Origin: LMUY01 sp965199095
GTDB lineage: Bacteria > Pseudomonadota > Alphaproteobacteria > Acetobacterales > Acetobacteraceae
DNA length: 64,000 nucleotides
Reading direction: 5' to 3'
Assembly (NCBI GenBank): GCA_965199095.1
Contig: CBDAQM010000006.1
Location: forward strand, 868,001 to 932,000
Position 1 is the stretch's first letter. Every line of letters starts with the position of its first letter. The position numbers and the translations under genes were made by a program. The notes beneath the pieces were generated by a model. The model did not search any database, had not been told where the DNA came from, and was given only the letters and a program-made list of their open reading frames with translations. Shown here piece after piece: positions 1-10,926 of this stretch.

Positions 1-1464
1 CCGTTCCCGACGATCTCGCTGGGTGAGGTGTTCCTCAACCCGACCTCGATGATGTACCGAAACCTCATGGCGATGGACACCGAGGAGATGATCGGCGCGC
101 AGCCGATGGATGCCGTTGTTCTGATCGGCGGCTGCGACAAGACAGTACCCGCACAGCTCATGGGCGCGGCTTCGGCAGACATCCCGGCGATCCAGCTCGT
201 CACGGGCCCGATGAGCACCGGGCGGTATCACGGCCAGCGCCTGGGCGCCTGCACCGATTGCCGCAGCTTCTGGGGCAAATATCGGGCGGGGACGATCAAC
301 GACAGTCAGATCGACGCGATCGAGGCGCAGCTCTCCGTCACCGCAGGCACCTGCGCGGTGATGGGCACCGCCAGCACGATGGCGTGCATCGCCGAGACGC
401 TCGGCATGTCGCTGCCCGGCACGGCCGCCATTCCGGCCGTGAATGCGCACCGGCTCGTGGCCGCCGAACAGACCGGCACGGCCGCTGTCCGTCTGCTGAC
501 CACCCGCATTACCCCGTCGCAGGTGATCACCGCCAAATCCGTCGAGAATGCGCTGCGGGTGCTGATGTGCATCGGCGGATCGACCAACGCCATCGTTCAC
601 CTGACAGCCATTGCGGGTCGGCTCGGTATCAAGGTTTCGCTGGACCGCCTGAACCAGATCTCCGACGAGACGCCGGTACTGGTCGACCTCAAGCCTGTCG
701 GTGAAGGCTACATGGAAGACTTCCACGCGGCCGGTGGCATCGGCGCGGTCCTGCGCGAACTCAAGCCGCTGCTCCATCTCGATACCATCGATGTCGAGGG
801 CACCGTGCTCGCCGACCGGCTGGCCGAGCCGCTCGACTGGGTGGATCGCGCGATCATCCGGCCGTTCGGCGACCCGGTGTCGCCTGTTGGCGGCCTGATC
901 GCACTGCGTGGCTCGCTCGCCCCCGACGGCGCGATCTTCAAGCGTGCAGCCGCGACGCCATCGCTTTTTGAAAGCGAGGGCCGCGCCGTGGTGTTCACCA
1001 GCCTTGAAGACATGGCCGCCCGCATCGACGATCCGGATCTGGACGTCGAGGTCGGCGACATCATGGTGTTGCAGAATGCGGGTCCGCACGCAGCGGGGAT
1101 GCCGGAGGCGGGCTATCTGCCTATCCCTAAGAAGCTGGCCCAGCAGGGCGTCAAGGACATGGTCCGCATCTCCGACGCCCGCATGTCCGGCACCGCGTTC
1201 GGAACCATCGTGCTTCATGTGGCGCCGGAAGCGGCCATCGGCGGACCGCTTGGGGCAGTGCGCGATGGCGACCGCATCAGGTTGTCAGTCGCCGAGAAGC
1301 GGATCGATCTGCTCGTCGACGAGGCCGAGATCAGGCGGCGCCTGGCGGACTTCACCCCGCCCCCGAAACCGGCCCGCGGCTACAAGGCACTTTATCGCAA
1401 CACCGTCACCCAGGCGCCGGAGGGCTGCGATTTCGACTTCCTGGCCAGAGCAGACACACCATGA
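1..1464 (+). CDS. IlvD/Edd family dehydratase (dihydroxy-acid or sugar-acid dehydratase), 5' partial
   Basis: The reading frame is open from the first base of the window, so the N-terminus lies outside; 487 codons plus stop are visible. Members of this family remove water from 2,3-dihydroxy acids or aldonic acids using a [2Fe-2S] or [4Fe-4S] cluster. The cluster cysteines are recognisable in GGCDK, in GACTDCRSFWGK and in GTCAVMGTASTMA. The C-terminal swivel domain has SDARMSGTAFGT. The final stop overlaps the next gene's start as ATGA, so the three genes 1-3337 are translationally coupled. The partners (an FAH-fold hydratase and an Ldh2 dehydrogenase) suggest sugar-acid or hydroxy-acid catabolism rather than branched-chain amino acid synthesis. 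That is inference; an arabonate or xylonate dehydratase is the likeliest class. The family call is firm, the substrate unknown. Confidence 0.9.
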   Translation, partial: PFPTISLGEVFLNPTSMMYRNLMAMDTEEMIGAQPMDAVVLIGGCDKTVPAQLMGAASADIPAIQLVTGPMSTGRYHGQRLGACTDCRSFWGKYRAGTINDSQIDAIEAQLSVTAGTCAVMGTASTMACIAETLGMSLPGTAAIPAVNAHRLVAAEQTGTAAVRLLTTRITPSQVITAKSVENALRVLMCIGGSTNAIVHLTAIAGRLGIKVSLDRLNQISDETPVLVDLKPVGEGYMEDFHAAGGIGAVLRELKPLLHLDTIDVEGTVLADRLAEPLDWVDRAIIRPFGDPVSPVGGLIALRGSLAPDGAIFKRAAATPSLFESEGRAVVFTSLEDMAARIDDPDLDVEVGDIMVLQNAGPHAAGMPEAGYLPIPKKLAQQGVKDMVRISDARMSGTAFGTIVLHVAPEAAIGGPLGAVRDGDRIRLSVAEKRIDLLVDEAEIRRRLADFTPPPKPARGYKALYRNTVTQAPEGCDFDFLARADTP

Positions 1465-2258
1465 GTGAAAAATTCGATCTCGAGGCGGCGGCCGCCATCC
1501 TGGCGGAGGCATGGCGGGATGGAACCCAGCTCACGCACCTTCCCGAGCCGATCCGGCCGCGGACAATGGCGGACGGCTACGACGTCCAGGACCGTTTGAT
1601 CCAACAGATGGGCCTGTCCACATGCGGCTGGAAGCTCGGGATCGGCAGCCTTGCCCAGAAGCGTGATCTCGGCGTCGGGCGATCGGTGGCCGGGCGCATC
1701 CCGTCGAACGCGCTGTATCGGCACGGCGGCGTGGTCGCGCTGCCCAACGCCGCCCCTGTCACGGTCGAGTTCGAGATCGCCTATGTCCTCGCCCGTGACA
1801 TCCTGGCCGACGAGGCGCCTTTCCCGGCGATAGACGCGGTGGCCGAAACGCGGGTGTCATTCGAACTGGTACTGTCCCGTTTCGTCGATCGTCGCGCCGT
1901 TGGCTGGCCGAGCTTCGCAGCGGACAACGGCGCTTGCCAGGCCGTGGTGCTGGGCGACACGATTTCCCGCTCGGACATCTCGGCCCTCACCGGGAGCCTT
2001 GTCGTGCTGGTCGACGGCGTGGAACAGGCACGCGCCGTCACGGGGGAGGACGTCACCAACCCCGAGGCAGCGTTCGCCGACCTCGTCGCGATCGCCCGCG
2101 AGCGCGGCATGAATTTGCCCGGCGGCAGCATCATCTCCACCGGAACCGTCTCGCGGCCCTTCAACGTCGCAGCCCGCACCGCAGAGATCACCGCCCGGTT
2201 CCTCGGCCATGCGCTGACGGTCCATACGCGCGCGCCAGCCTCTGGAAACGCGCCATGA
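1461..2258 (+). CDS. 2-keto-4-pentenoate hydratase/FAH-superfamily enzyme
   Basis: A 265-residue protein of the MhpD-like branch of the fumarylacetoacetate hydrolase superfamily. Enzymes of this group add or remove water at 2-keto acids with a divalent metal. Visible support includes GWKLGI near residue 56, the acidic metal-binding stretch VEFEIAYVL around residues 97-105, and a C-terminal STGTVSRPFNV segment matching the usual STGT core. Length is normal for the family (about 260). The ATG overlaps the upstream dehydratase stop and its own stop overlaps the next ATG, so it is the middle gene of a coupled operon. In a sugar-acid pathway it could act on the 2-keto-3-deoxy acid made by the dehydratase. 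Exact substrate cannot be read from sequence. Confidence 0.85.
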   Translation: MSEKFDLEAAAAILAEAWRDGTQLTHLPEPIRPRTMADGYDVQDRLIQQMGLSTCGWKLGIGSLAQKRDLGVGRSVAGRIPSNALYRHGGVVALPNAAPVTVEFEIAYVLARDILADEAPFPAIDAVAETRVSFELVLSRFVDRRAVGWPSFAADNGACQAVVLGDTISRSDISALTGSLVVLVDGVEQARAVTGEDVTNPEAAFADLVAIARERGMNLPGGSIISTGTVSRPFNVAARTAEITARFLGHALTVHTRAPASGNAP

Positions 2259-3337
2259 GCGCGCGCATCGACCCGGCCGGACTGCTTGAGTTTGCCACGA
2301 AGGTTTACGCCGCCGTCGGTATGCCCGGGGAAGATGCCCGTGTGGCCGCAGATACACTGGTGCAGGCGGATCTGTGGGGCCACCAGTCGCACGGGGTCAT
2401 GCGTCTGTCCTGGTATGTCGCCCGGCTCAAGGCCGGGGTATGCGACCCGGTGGCGAAGCCGGAGCAGGTTATCGACGCAGGGGCCATCGGCCTGATTGAC
2501 GGGCACGACGCAATGGGCCAGGTGCTGACGGCGCACGCGATGCAGGACGCGATCCGCCGGGCCAAGGCCCATGGCATCGGTGCCGTGGGCTTGCGGAACT
2601 CCAACCACTTCGGCACTGCGATGTACTTTACGCTGATGGCGGCGCGTGCAGGCTGCATCGGCTTCCTGTCCACCAACGCCAGCCCTGCCATGGCGCCCTG
2701 GGGCGGGCGGTGCAAGCTGGTCGGCACCAATCCGTGGTCATGGGCGGCGCCGGCAGGGAGCCTGGCGCCGATGGTGCTCGACATCGCCAACACCGGCGTC
2801 GCCCGCGGCAAGATCTACCTGGCGCGGCAGAAGGGTCAGCCGATCCCGGAAGGATGGGCGATCGACGCCGCTGGTGCGCCGACGACTGACCCCGCTGCGG
2901 CGATCGACGGCATTATCCTGCCGATGGCCCAGCATAAGGGCTACGCGATCGCCGTCATGATGGACATGCTGTCCGGCGTGCTGACCGGCTCGGCCTTCGG
3001 AGCCGGTGTGCACGGTCCCTATCAGACAGAGCATCGCAGCGGCGCCGGGCAGATGATCATCGCGCTCGACATCGCGGCGATGCAGCCGCTTGCCGACTTC
3101 GGAGCGCGGATGGAAAGCTACATCGCCGAGCTGAAATCGGTGCCGCTGGCGCAGGGCTTCGAGGAGATCGTCTATCCCGGCGAACTGGAGGCGCGCAGCG
3201 AAACGAGAAACCGTGCGGAGGGACTGCTGCTTCCGGATGACACGGTCACGGACCTCGAGAAGACCGGCACGCTATACGGGGTCTCCACAGCCGGTATGTG
3301 GTGCACGCCCGGAGAGAGCCATCTGCACTCCGGGTAG
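2255..3337 (+). CDS. Ldh2-family malate/L-lactate/ureidoglycolate-type dehydrogenase
   Basis: A 360-residue NAD(P)-dependent oxidoreductase of the Ldh2/MDH2 family, which is unrelated to Rossmann-fold lactate dehydrogenases. It shows the DLWGHQSHGVMRL element near residues 43-55, the catalytic-histidine stretch NSNHFGTAMYF, the NPWSWAAP segment and the HKGYAIAVMMDMLSG helix typical of the fold. I chose the ATG at 2255, four bases inside the upstream gene's end (ATGA overlap); the same frame runs further upstream but that part does not resemble the family. It closes the three-gene operon, probably oxidising or reducing a 2-hydroxy/2-keto acid made by the first two enzymes (inference). No clear terminator is seen in the 171 bases to ssb. 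Confidence 0.88.
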   Translation: MSARIDPAGLLEFATKVYAAVGMPGEDARVAADTLVQADLWGHQSHGVMRLSWYVARLKAGVCDPVAKPEQVIDAGAIGLIDGHDAMGQVLTAHAMQDAIRRAKAHGIGAVGLRNSNHFGTAMYFTLMAARAGCIGFLSTNASPAMAPWGGRCKLVGTNPWSWAAPAGSLAPMVLDIANTGVARGKIYLARQKGQPIPEGWAIDAAGAPTTDPAAAIDGIILPMAQHKGYAIAVMMDMLSGVLTGSAFGAGVHGPYQTEHRSGAGQMIIALDIAAMQPLADFGARMESYIAELKSVPLAQGFEEIVYPGELEARSETRNRAEGLLLPDDTVTDLEKTGTLYGVSTAGMWCTPGESHLHSG

Positions 3338-3508
3338 CCCTGACGCCTCGGCAGCACGATGGATTACCGCCTTTTGACCCCGCATGCTGCTTTCGCCCGT
3401 TACAGCCTGGCCAGGCGAAGGTAGGTCGGGCTTGCAATGGACTTCCTAGCAGTCCAAACCTACGTGGAAGAACACGTAAGCGCTTGAACAATTAGCAAAA
3501 GCGCGCAC

Positions 3509-4015
3509 CTAGAACGGGATGTCGTCGTCTAAATCGCCGCTGCGGTTGGGTTCCCAGGATGGGGCGGTGCCGCCACCGCTGCGGGCAGGCTGCCGGGCGG
3601 CGGCCGGGCGCGGCGCATAGCCGCCTTCCCCGCCCATTCCAGCGCCGCCTTCGTCGCCGCCACGGTTGCTGTCCAGCAGGGTGATGTCGCCGCGGAAGCG
3701 GTCCACCACGACCTCGGTGGTGTATTTCTCCTGGCCCGACTGGTCTGTCCATTTACGGGTCTGCAACGATCCCTCGACGTAGAGCTTGCGGCCCTTCTTC
3801 ACGAAGCGCTCGACCACGTCCACCAGCCGGTCGTTGAACACGACCACGCGGTGCCATTCGGTCTTCTCCTTGCGTTCGCCGGATGCCTTGTCGTTCCAGG
3901 TCTCGCTGGTCGCCAGCGTCAGGTTGGCGATCTTGCCGCCTGCCTGGGTGCTGCGAATTTCCGGATCCTTGCCGATATTGCCGACCAGGATGACTTTGTT
4001 GACGCTGCCGGCCAT
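3509..4015 (-). CDS. ssb: Single-stranded DNA-binding protein
   Basis: A 168-residue SSB. The N-terminal OB fold starts MAGSVNKVILVGNIGKDPEI and contains the conserved KTEWHRVV and GRKLYVEG segments. A Gly/Pro/Arg-rich linker follows from about residue 115, and the acidic tip ends DLDDDIPF, the peptide that recruits repair and replication partners. The start ATG at 4015 gives the standard N-terminus; the frame is open upstream but not SSB-like. It is divergent from uvrA with 187 bases between them holding an SOS box, the classical ssb-uvrA arrangement. SSB protects and organises single-stranded DNA in replication, recombination and repair. Confidence 0.97.
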   Translation of the reverse strand: MAGSVNKVILVGNIGKDPEIRSTQAGGKIANLTLATSETWNDKASGERKEKTEWHRVVVFNDRLVDVVERFVKKGRKLYVEGSLQTRKWTDQSGQEKYTTEVVVDRFRGDITLLDSNRGGDEGGAGMGGEGGYAPRPAAARQPARSGGGTAPSWEPNRSGDLDDDIPF

Positions 4016-4161
4016 GCCCGCCTCCTCCACATCATGACGCCCTAAACTGCACGCTGGCGGCCGTCCACGCCAGCGCTTTGGACGCGGCGGCCGCTTCGTG
4101 CCAAACATCCCTCGGCCAGCGGAATAGTCTTTCCGCGCTGCCACAAACGCCCATATACATG

Positions 4162-4176
4162 GAACAAGGCATGAAC
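4162..4176. promoter_or_regulatory. LexA (SOS) box, alphaproteobacterial type
   Basis: GAAC-AAGGCAT-GAAC, which on the other strand reads GTTC-N7-GTTC, the direct-repeat SOS box known from alphaproteobacteria. It sits 26 bases before the uvrA start codon and 146 bases from the ssb start in their shared divergent intergenic region. It therefore probably represses uvrA, and possibly ssb, until DNA damage. The match is exact at all eight defining bases. Confidence 0.8.
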
Positions 4177-4202
4177 GCACGCCGAATCGCCACGGAGGCT
4201 TG

Positions 4203-7085
<2,883 letters not shown>

Positions 7086-7122
7086 AAAAGCCCTCTCCCT
7101 CTGGGAGAGGGTTGGGTGAGGG
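7086..7122 (+). repeat. Dispersed palindromic repeat (REP/MITE-like), single copy
   Basis: AAAAG followed by a perfect hairpin, CCCTCTCCC-TCT-GGGAGAGGG (7091-7111), and the tail GTTGGGTGAGGG. The same sequence recurs at 10847, 15749, 47431, 51296 and 63178. Here it lies one base after the uvrA stop, where its RNA hairpin could also act as a transcript 3' end. The rest of the uvrA-amidohydrolase gap shows nothing else. Confidence 0.85.
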
Positions 7123-7251
7123 TTGCCGACGCACGAACGGCTCGGAGACAAACCGCCCTCGCACGGCCCTCTTCTAGAGAAAGAGGAAGTCGTGGCCCTT
7201 CCCTCCCGGGCTCGCTCGCGACAGGATCGCGCTTTCGCTCCGGAGCGCCCC

Positions 7252-8493
7252 ATGGCAACCATCGACACCGCCCGTTTCCTTCGTGACCTGAACGAGCTGC
7301 GCCAGATCGGCGCCTACAAGACCGGGGTGCACCGGCCGACCTACTCGCCGCAGGATATGGAATCCCGTCGCTGGCTGATGGCGCGCATGGCGGAGGCCGG
7401 GCTGGAGCCGACGATGGACGGCATCGGCAACGTGCTGGGCCGCCATCCCGGCGCCGGGCCGCACATGCTGGCGGGCAGCCATATCGAGAGCCAGAACCAG
7501 GCCGGCTGGCTGGACGGCGCCCTGGGCGTAATGGCGGCGCTTGCCCTGGCGCGCGCCGGACTGCCGGTGGACGTCATCGCCTTCGCCGACGAGGAAGGGC
7601 ATTTCGAGGGCGGCTTCCTCGGCAGCCGCTCCTTCGTCGGCGAGCTTTCGGAGGAGGAGATGGACCGCGCCCGCAGCCGCAACGACGGCTCCCCGTTACG
7701 GGATGCGCTGGCGGCGGCGGGACTGGCCGGGCTGCCCCGGCTGACCTACGAGCCCGGGCGGCACAAGGGCTATGTCGAGCTGCATATCGAGCAGGGCACC
7801 AAGCTGGAGGCCGCCGGCCACCATGCCGCCGTGGTGACGGGCATCGTCGCGATCTGGCAGTTCCGACTGGTCGTCACCGGGCAGCAGGACCATGCCGGCG
7901 GCACCACCATGGCGGAGCGCAAGGATGCCGGCCTCACCGCCGTGCGGCTGCTGGCGGCGGTCGATCAGGCCTTCCCGCTGGTCTGCGGCGAACGCACCGT
8001 CTGGACCACCGGCCAGATCGTACTGGAACCCGGCGCCCCCTCCATCATTCCCGGCCGGGCGGAGGTGCTGTTCCAGTTCCGTGACGTGGAATGGTCCATG
8101 CTGGAGAAGCTGGAGACGTGCCTGCGCTCCCTGGTGCAGGAGAGCAACCGGCGGGAGCGGTGCACGACGGAGCTGCAGGTGATCCGCCGCTCCATCCCGG
8201 CCCTGTGCGACCCGGCGATCATGTCGGCGCTGGAGGGTGCGGCGGAGCATCGCATCCCCGGCGCGTGGCAACGCCTGCCGAGCGGCGCCGGGCATGACGC
8301 GCAGGTGATGGCGCAGGTGATGCCCTCCGCCATGCTGTTCTCCCCCAGCATCGGCGGCATCAGCCATCATTGGGCGGAGGACACGAAAGAGGCGGATTTG
8401 GCGATCTGCTGCGAGGTGCTGGGCGATGCGGTGGAGGCGTATTTGCAGGCGAATGACTTCACCGCGCCCGCAAGTGATCGCACCACGCCCTGA
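7252..8493 (+). CDS. M20-family amidohydrolase (N-carbamoyl-L-amino-acid hydrolase/allantoate amidohydrolase type)
   Basis: A 413-residue binuclear zinc peptidase-fold enzyme of the HyuC/AllC group, which hydrolyses carbamoyl or ureido groups of N-carbamoyl amino acids, allantoate or ureidoglycine. Metal-site motifs are GSHIESQNQAGWLDGALGV (residues about 77-95; the usual HxD is HIE here), FADEEGHFEGGFLGSRSF and VELHIEQGTKLE. The C-terminal metal ligand segment is GGISHHWAE. The ATG at 7252 was chosen because the family begins close to this point; the frame extends upstream into the palindromic repeat region. It ends directly against rlmI (convergent). Nothing nearby fixes the substrate, though rutA-like and amidase genes at 18-22 kb show that cyclic ureide or pyrimidine catabolism is plausible in this genome. 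Confidence 0.88.
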   Translation: MATIDTARFLRDLNELRQIGAYKTGVHRPTYSPQDMESRRWLMARMAEAGLEPTMDGIGNVLGRHPGAGPHMLAGSHIESQNQAGWLDGALGVMAALALARAGLPVDVIAFADEEGHFEGGFLGSRSFVGELSEEEMDRARSRNDGSPLRDALAAAGLAGLPRLTYEPGRHKGYVELHIEQGTKLEAAGHHAAVVTGIVAIWQFRLVVTGQQDHAGGTTMAERKDAGLTAVRLLAAVDQAFPLVCGERTVWTTGQIVLEPGAPSIIPGRAEVLFQFRDVEWSMLEKLETCLRSLVQESNRRERCTTELQVIRRSIPALCDPAIMSALEGAAEHRIPGAWQRLPSGAGHDAQVMAQVMPSAMLFSPSIGGISHHWAEDTKEADLAICCEVLGDAVEAYLQANDFTAPASDRTTP

Positions 8494-9678
8494 TCAGCTG
8501 AGCTGGAGCAACTGCGCCTTCAGGTAGGCGCTTTCCGGCAGGTTCGGGTGCACCGGGTGATCCGGCCCGGCGCCACCGGTGAACAGCACCCGCGCGTCCC
8601 GCCGGGCGCGGTGCAGCGCCGCGGCCACCTGCGCGGTGAAGGCGTCGAGCGGCGCGTGATGGCTGCACGACGCCACGAACAGGAACCCGCCCGGCGCCAC
8701 CAGCGGCGCCGCCAGCCGCGTCATCCGGTTGTAGGCCCGCAACCCGGCCTCGGCATCCTTGCGGGATTTCGCGAAGGCGGGCGGGTCGCAGACCACCAGG
8801 TCGTAGCGCTCCCCGGCGGCGGCGAGTTCGGTCATGACGTCGAAGGCATCCCCCCGCAGCGCCGTCACCCGGTCTGCCAGCCCGTTCACCTCGGCCGCGG
8901 CGGTGGCGCGTTCCAGGGCGGGGGCGCTGGAATCCACCAGCGTCACGGCGGCGGCGCCGGCCGCCGCGGCGCGCAGGCCGAACGCGCCGGTATGGCAGAA
9001 CACGTCCAGCACGCGCGCCCCCTTGGCCAGGGAGGCAACCCGGTCGCGATTGGGCCGCTGGTCGAAGAAGAAGCCGGTCTTCTGCCCGGCCATCGGGTCG
9101 ACGCCGAACCGCACGCCGCCTTCCACGACCTCCACCGCCGCGGCCTCGCCGTGCAGCAGCGTGACGGTCTGCGGCAGACCCTCCTGCAGGCGGGCGGCGC
9201 TGTCGTTGCGGGCGACGATGGCGCGCAGCGGCAGGGTCGCCAGCAGCGCCGCGGTGATCTCCGGCAGCAGCCGGTCCATGGCGGCGGTGTTGGCCTGGAG
9301 CACGGCGACGTCGCCGAACCGGTCCACCACCAGGCCGGGCAACTGGTCCGCCTCGGCATGGACGAGCCGGTGGAACGGGCTGTCGCACACGCGCGCCCGC
9401 AGCGCCGCCGCGGCCTCCACCCGGGCGCGCACCCAGGCGGCATCGATGGTGGCCGCCGGGTCACGGTCCAGCAGGCGGGCGGCGATGAGGCTGTGCGGGT
9501 TGAATGCCCAGGTGCCGTAGCGCCACTTGTCGTCCCCCTCCAGCCGCACCGGCGCCCCAGGCGTCCATTTGCGGTGGTCGGGCGTGGTGGCCAGCTCGTT
9601 GCTGAAGGCCCAGGGATGCCCGGCTTTCAATCGCCGGTCCTGACGAGGGGAGACGCGCAGCAGGGGATGGTCGGTCAT
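8494..9678 (-). CDS. rlmI: Class I SAM-dependent 23S rRNA (cytosine-5) methyltransferase, RlmI family
   Basis: A 394-residue protein with an N-terminal PUA-like RNA-binding domain (VSPRQDRRLKAGHPWAFSNE), a central EEHEE-like domain (residues about 80-190) and a C-terminal Rossmann methyltransferase domain. SAM motif I is VLDVFCHTGAFGL, motif IV is VCDPPAFAKSRK, and the catalytic cysteine is in ASCSHH. RlmI of E. coli makes m5C1962 in 23S rRNA. Here GQKTGFFFDQRPNR matches the RlmI hallmark well. The ATG at 9678 is the first plausible start. The gene stands alone between convergent and co-directional neighbours. Confidence 0.92.
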   Translation of the reverse strand: MTDHPLLRVSPRQDRRLKAGHPWAFSNELATTPDHRKWTPGAPVRLEGDDKWRYGTWAFNPHSLIAARLLDRDPAATIDAAWVRARVEAAAALRARVCDSPFHRLVHAEADQLPGLVVDRFGDVAVLQANTAAMDRLLPEITAALLATLPLRAIVARNDSAARLQEGLPQTVTLLHGEAAAVEVVEGGVRFGVDPMAGQKTGFFFDQRPNRDRVASLAKGARVLDVFCHTGAFGLRAAAAGAAAVTLVDSSAPALERATAAAEVNGLADRVTALRGDAFDVMTELAAAGERYDLVVCDPPAFAKSRKDAEAGLRAYNRMTRLAAPLVAPGGFLFVASCSHHAPLDAFTAQVAAALHRARRDARVLFTGGAGPDHPVHPNLPESAYLKAQLLQLS

Positions 9679-9799
9679 CGGGGCATTCTACCGGGAGCGG
9701 CTGCTTGGGCGCTAAAGTCGACCCATCGCATGGATTTTGCACGATCGTAGAGGATCGCTCTCGACCCATAGCGGACTCTGCGTCCACAGATCCATGTAG

Positions 9800-9817
9800 G
9801 GTGGGCTTCAGCCCACC
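9800..9817. terminator. Short perfect hairpin between rlmI and the GNAT gene
   Basis: GGTGGGCT-TC-AGCCCACC, a perfect 8-base stem, or a 7-base stem with a TTCA loop. It lies 40 bases beyond the end of the minus-strand acetyltransferase gene. It lacks a clear T-run on either strand, so it could be a weak terminator or a small dispersed palindrome. The core GTAGGGTGGGCTTCAGCCCA looks like a repeat-type unit, but no second copy was noticed here. Confidence 0.4.
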
Positions 9818-9855
9818 AGACCAGATCAATGTGCCCGCCGTGACGAAACGCACCG

Positions 9856-10926
9856 TCAGACAGCCTTGTAGAAGAATCGGGTGGCGTGCGGCTGGCCGTG
9901 TTCGTCCAACGCATAGCCGGGGATGGTCCCCGCCTCCGACCAGCCAAGCTGCCGGTAGAGCTGCTCCGCCGCGTCGCCCGCCCTGGTGTCGAGCACCAGG
10001 AGACGGCGCCCGGCCGCAGCGGCGTCCGCCTCCGCCGCGTGCATCAGGGCGCGGGCGACGCCGCGGCGGCGCAGCGTGGGCGGCACGAGCAATTTGCGGA
10101 TGTCGGCCCGGTGCGGCTGGTTCTGCGGCATGTCGAGCCCGAGTTGGACGGTTCCAGCCAGGGCGCCGTTCCACCAGGCGACGAACAGGCGCACCTCGCC
10201 CTGCCCCACCGCCCGCGTGACGCCGCGCCAAGTGGCCCGCGCCGTCTCCCGCGCCAGTGGCGGCAGGAACGAGACGGAGGCGCCGTCGGCCACGCAGGCT
10301 TGCAGGATCGTGGCCAGGGCGCGCTCCGCGCTCTCGGCCGCGGCGACATCCAGGCGATCCACCACCAGGCCGGCGAGCGGCTTGGCAAACCCGGCCTCGA
10401 TGGTGTTCGACAGGTCGTGCAAGGCGCGCAGACCACCGTGGCGGACATAGCCGTGCTTCTCGTAGAAGGCGTGGGCCCGGGTGAACAGCACGTCCGACCA
10501 CAGCGCCATGCGCGTCGCACCGGCCGCACGCGCGTGATCCTCCGCCAGGCGGAGCAGAGCTTGCCCGAGCCCTGTTCCGCGCTGGGCTGCGTCGACGTAG
10601 AGCCGCGAAAGAACCCAATGTTCCGGATGGGGATAGGTGGCGATCATGCCAACCACCATGCCACGGTGTTCCGCGGTCCAAAGGCCGCCGCCAAGCCCGG
10701 CCACGTAGGTTGCGAAGGCCCGGATCTCCGGCAACTCCGCATCCACGTCGCACACGACGCCCGGGTACTCGCCCCAACAGGCGCTGATGAGCGCGATAAA
10801 CCCGGCTGCATCGTCGTCGCGGCCGGGACGGATGTTGGCGGCGCCTTCACCCAACCCTCTCGCAGAGGGAGAGGGCTTTTCTGCTCCCTCGCCTGCGAGA
10901 GGGCCGGGGTGAGGGTCCGCGCTCAC
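9856..10926 (-). CDS. Double-GNAT N-acetyltransferase with repeat-encoded N-terminus
   Basis: A 356-residue protein with two GNAT domains. The first covers residues about 32-185 (acetyl-CoA loop QRGTGLGQALL, then FYEKHGYVRHGGL); the second about 190-356 (RRRGVARALM, AEQLYRQLGWSEAG, TRFFYKAV). GNAT enzymes transfer acetyl groups from acetyl-CoA to amines. The only start before the first domain is GTG at 10926, which overlaps the aminotransferase stop as GTGA, so translational coupling is likely. Residues about 3-26 are encoded by the palindromic repeat and look foreign to the fold (Pro, Gly, Ser-rich). As the last gene of a polyamine-transport/aminotransferase cluster it might acetylate a polyamine or amino acid (inference only). 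Confidence 0.8.
   Translation of the reverse strand: MSADPHPGPLAGEGAEKPSPSARGLGEGAANIRPGRDDDAAGFIALISACWGEYPGVVCDVDAELPEIRAFATYVAGLGGGLWTAEHRGMVVGMIATYPHPEHWVLSRLYVDAAQRGTGLGQALLRLAEDHARAAGATRMALWSDVLFTRAHAFYEKHGYVRHGGLRALHDLSNTIEAGFAKPLAGLVVDRLDVAAAESAERALATILQACVADGASVSFLPPLARETARATWRGVTRAVGQGEVRLFVAWWNGALAGTVQLGLDMPQNQPHRADIRKLLVPPTLRRRGVARALMHAAEADAAAAGRRLLVLDTRAGDAAEQLYRQLGWSEAGTIPGYALDEHGQPHATRFFYKAV
10847..10920 (-). repeat. Dispersed palindromic repeat inside the 5' end of the GNAT gene
   Basis: Two adjacent arms of the same repeat family found at 7086 and 63178. The first is CACCCAACCCTCTCGCAGAG continuing into GGAGAGGGCTTTT. The second is CTCCCTCGCCTGCGAGAGGG with the tail GGGGTGAGGG. 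The element lies wholly within the coding frame and supplies about 24 codons. Confidence 0.75.
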
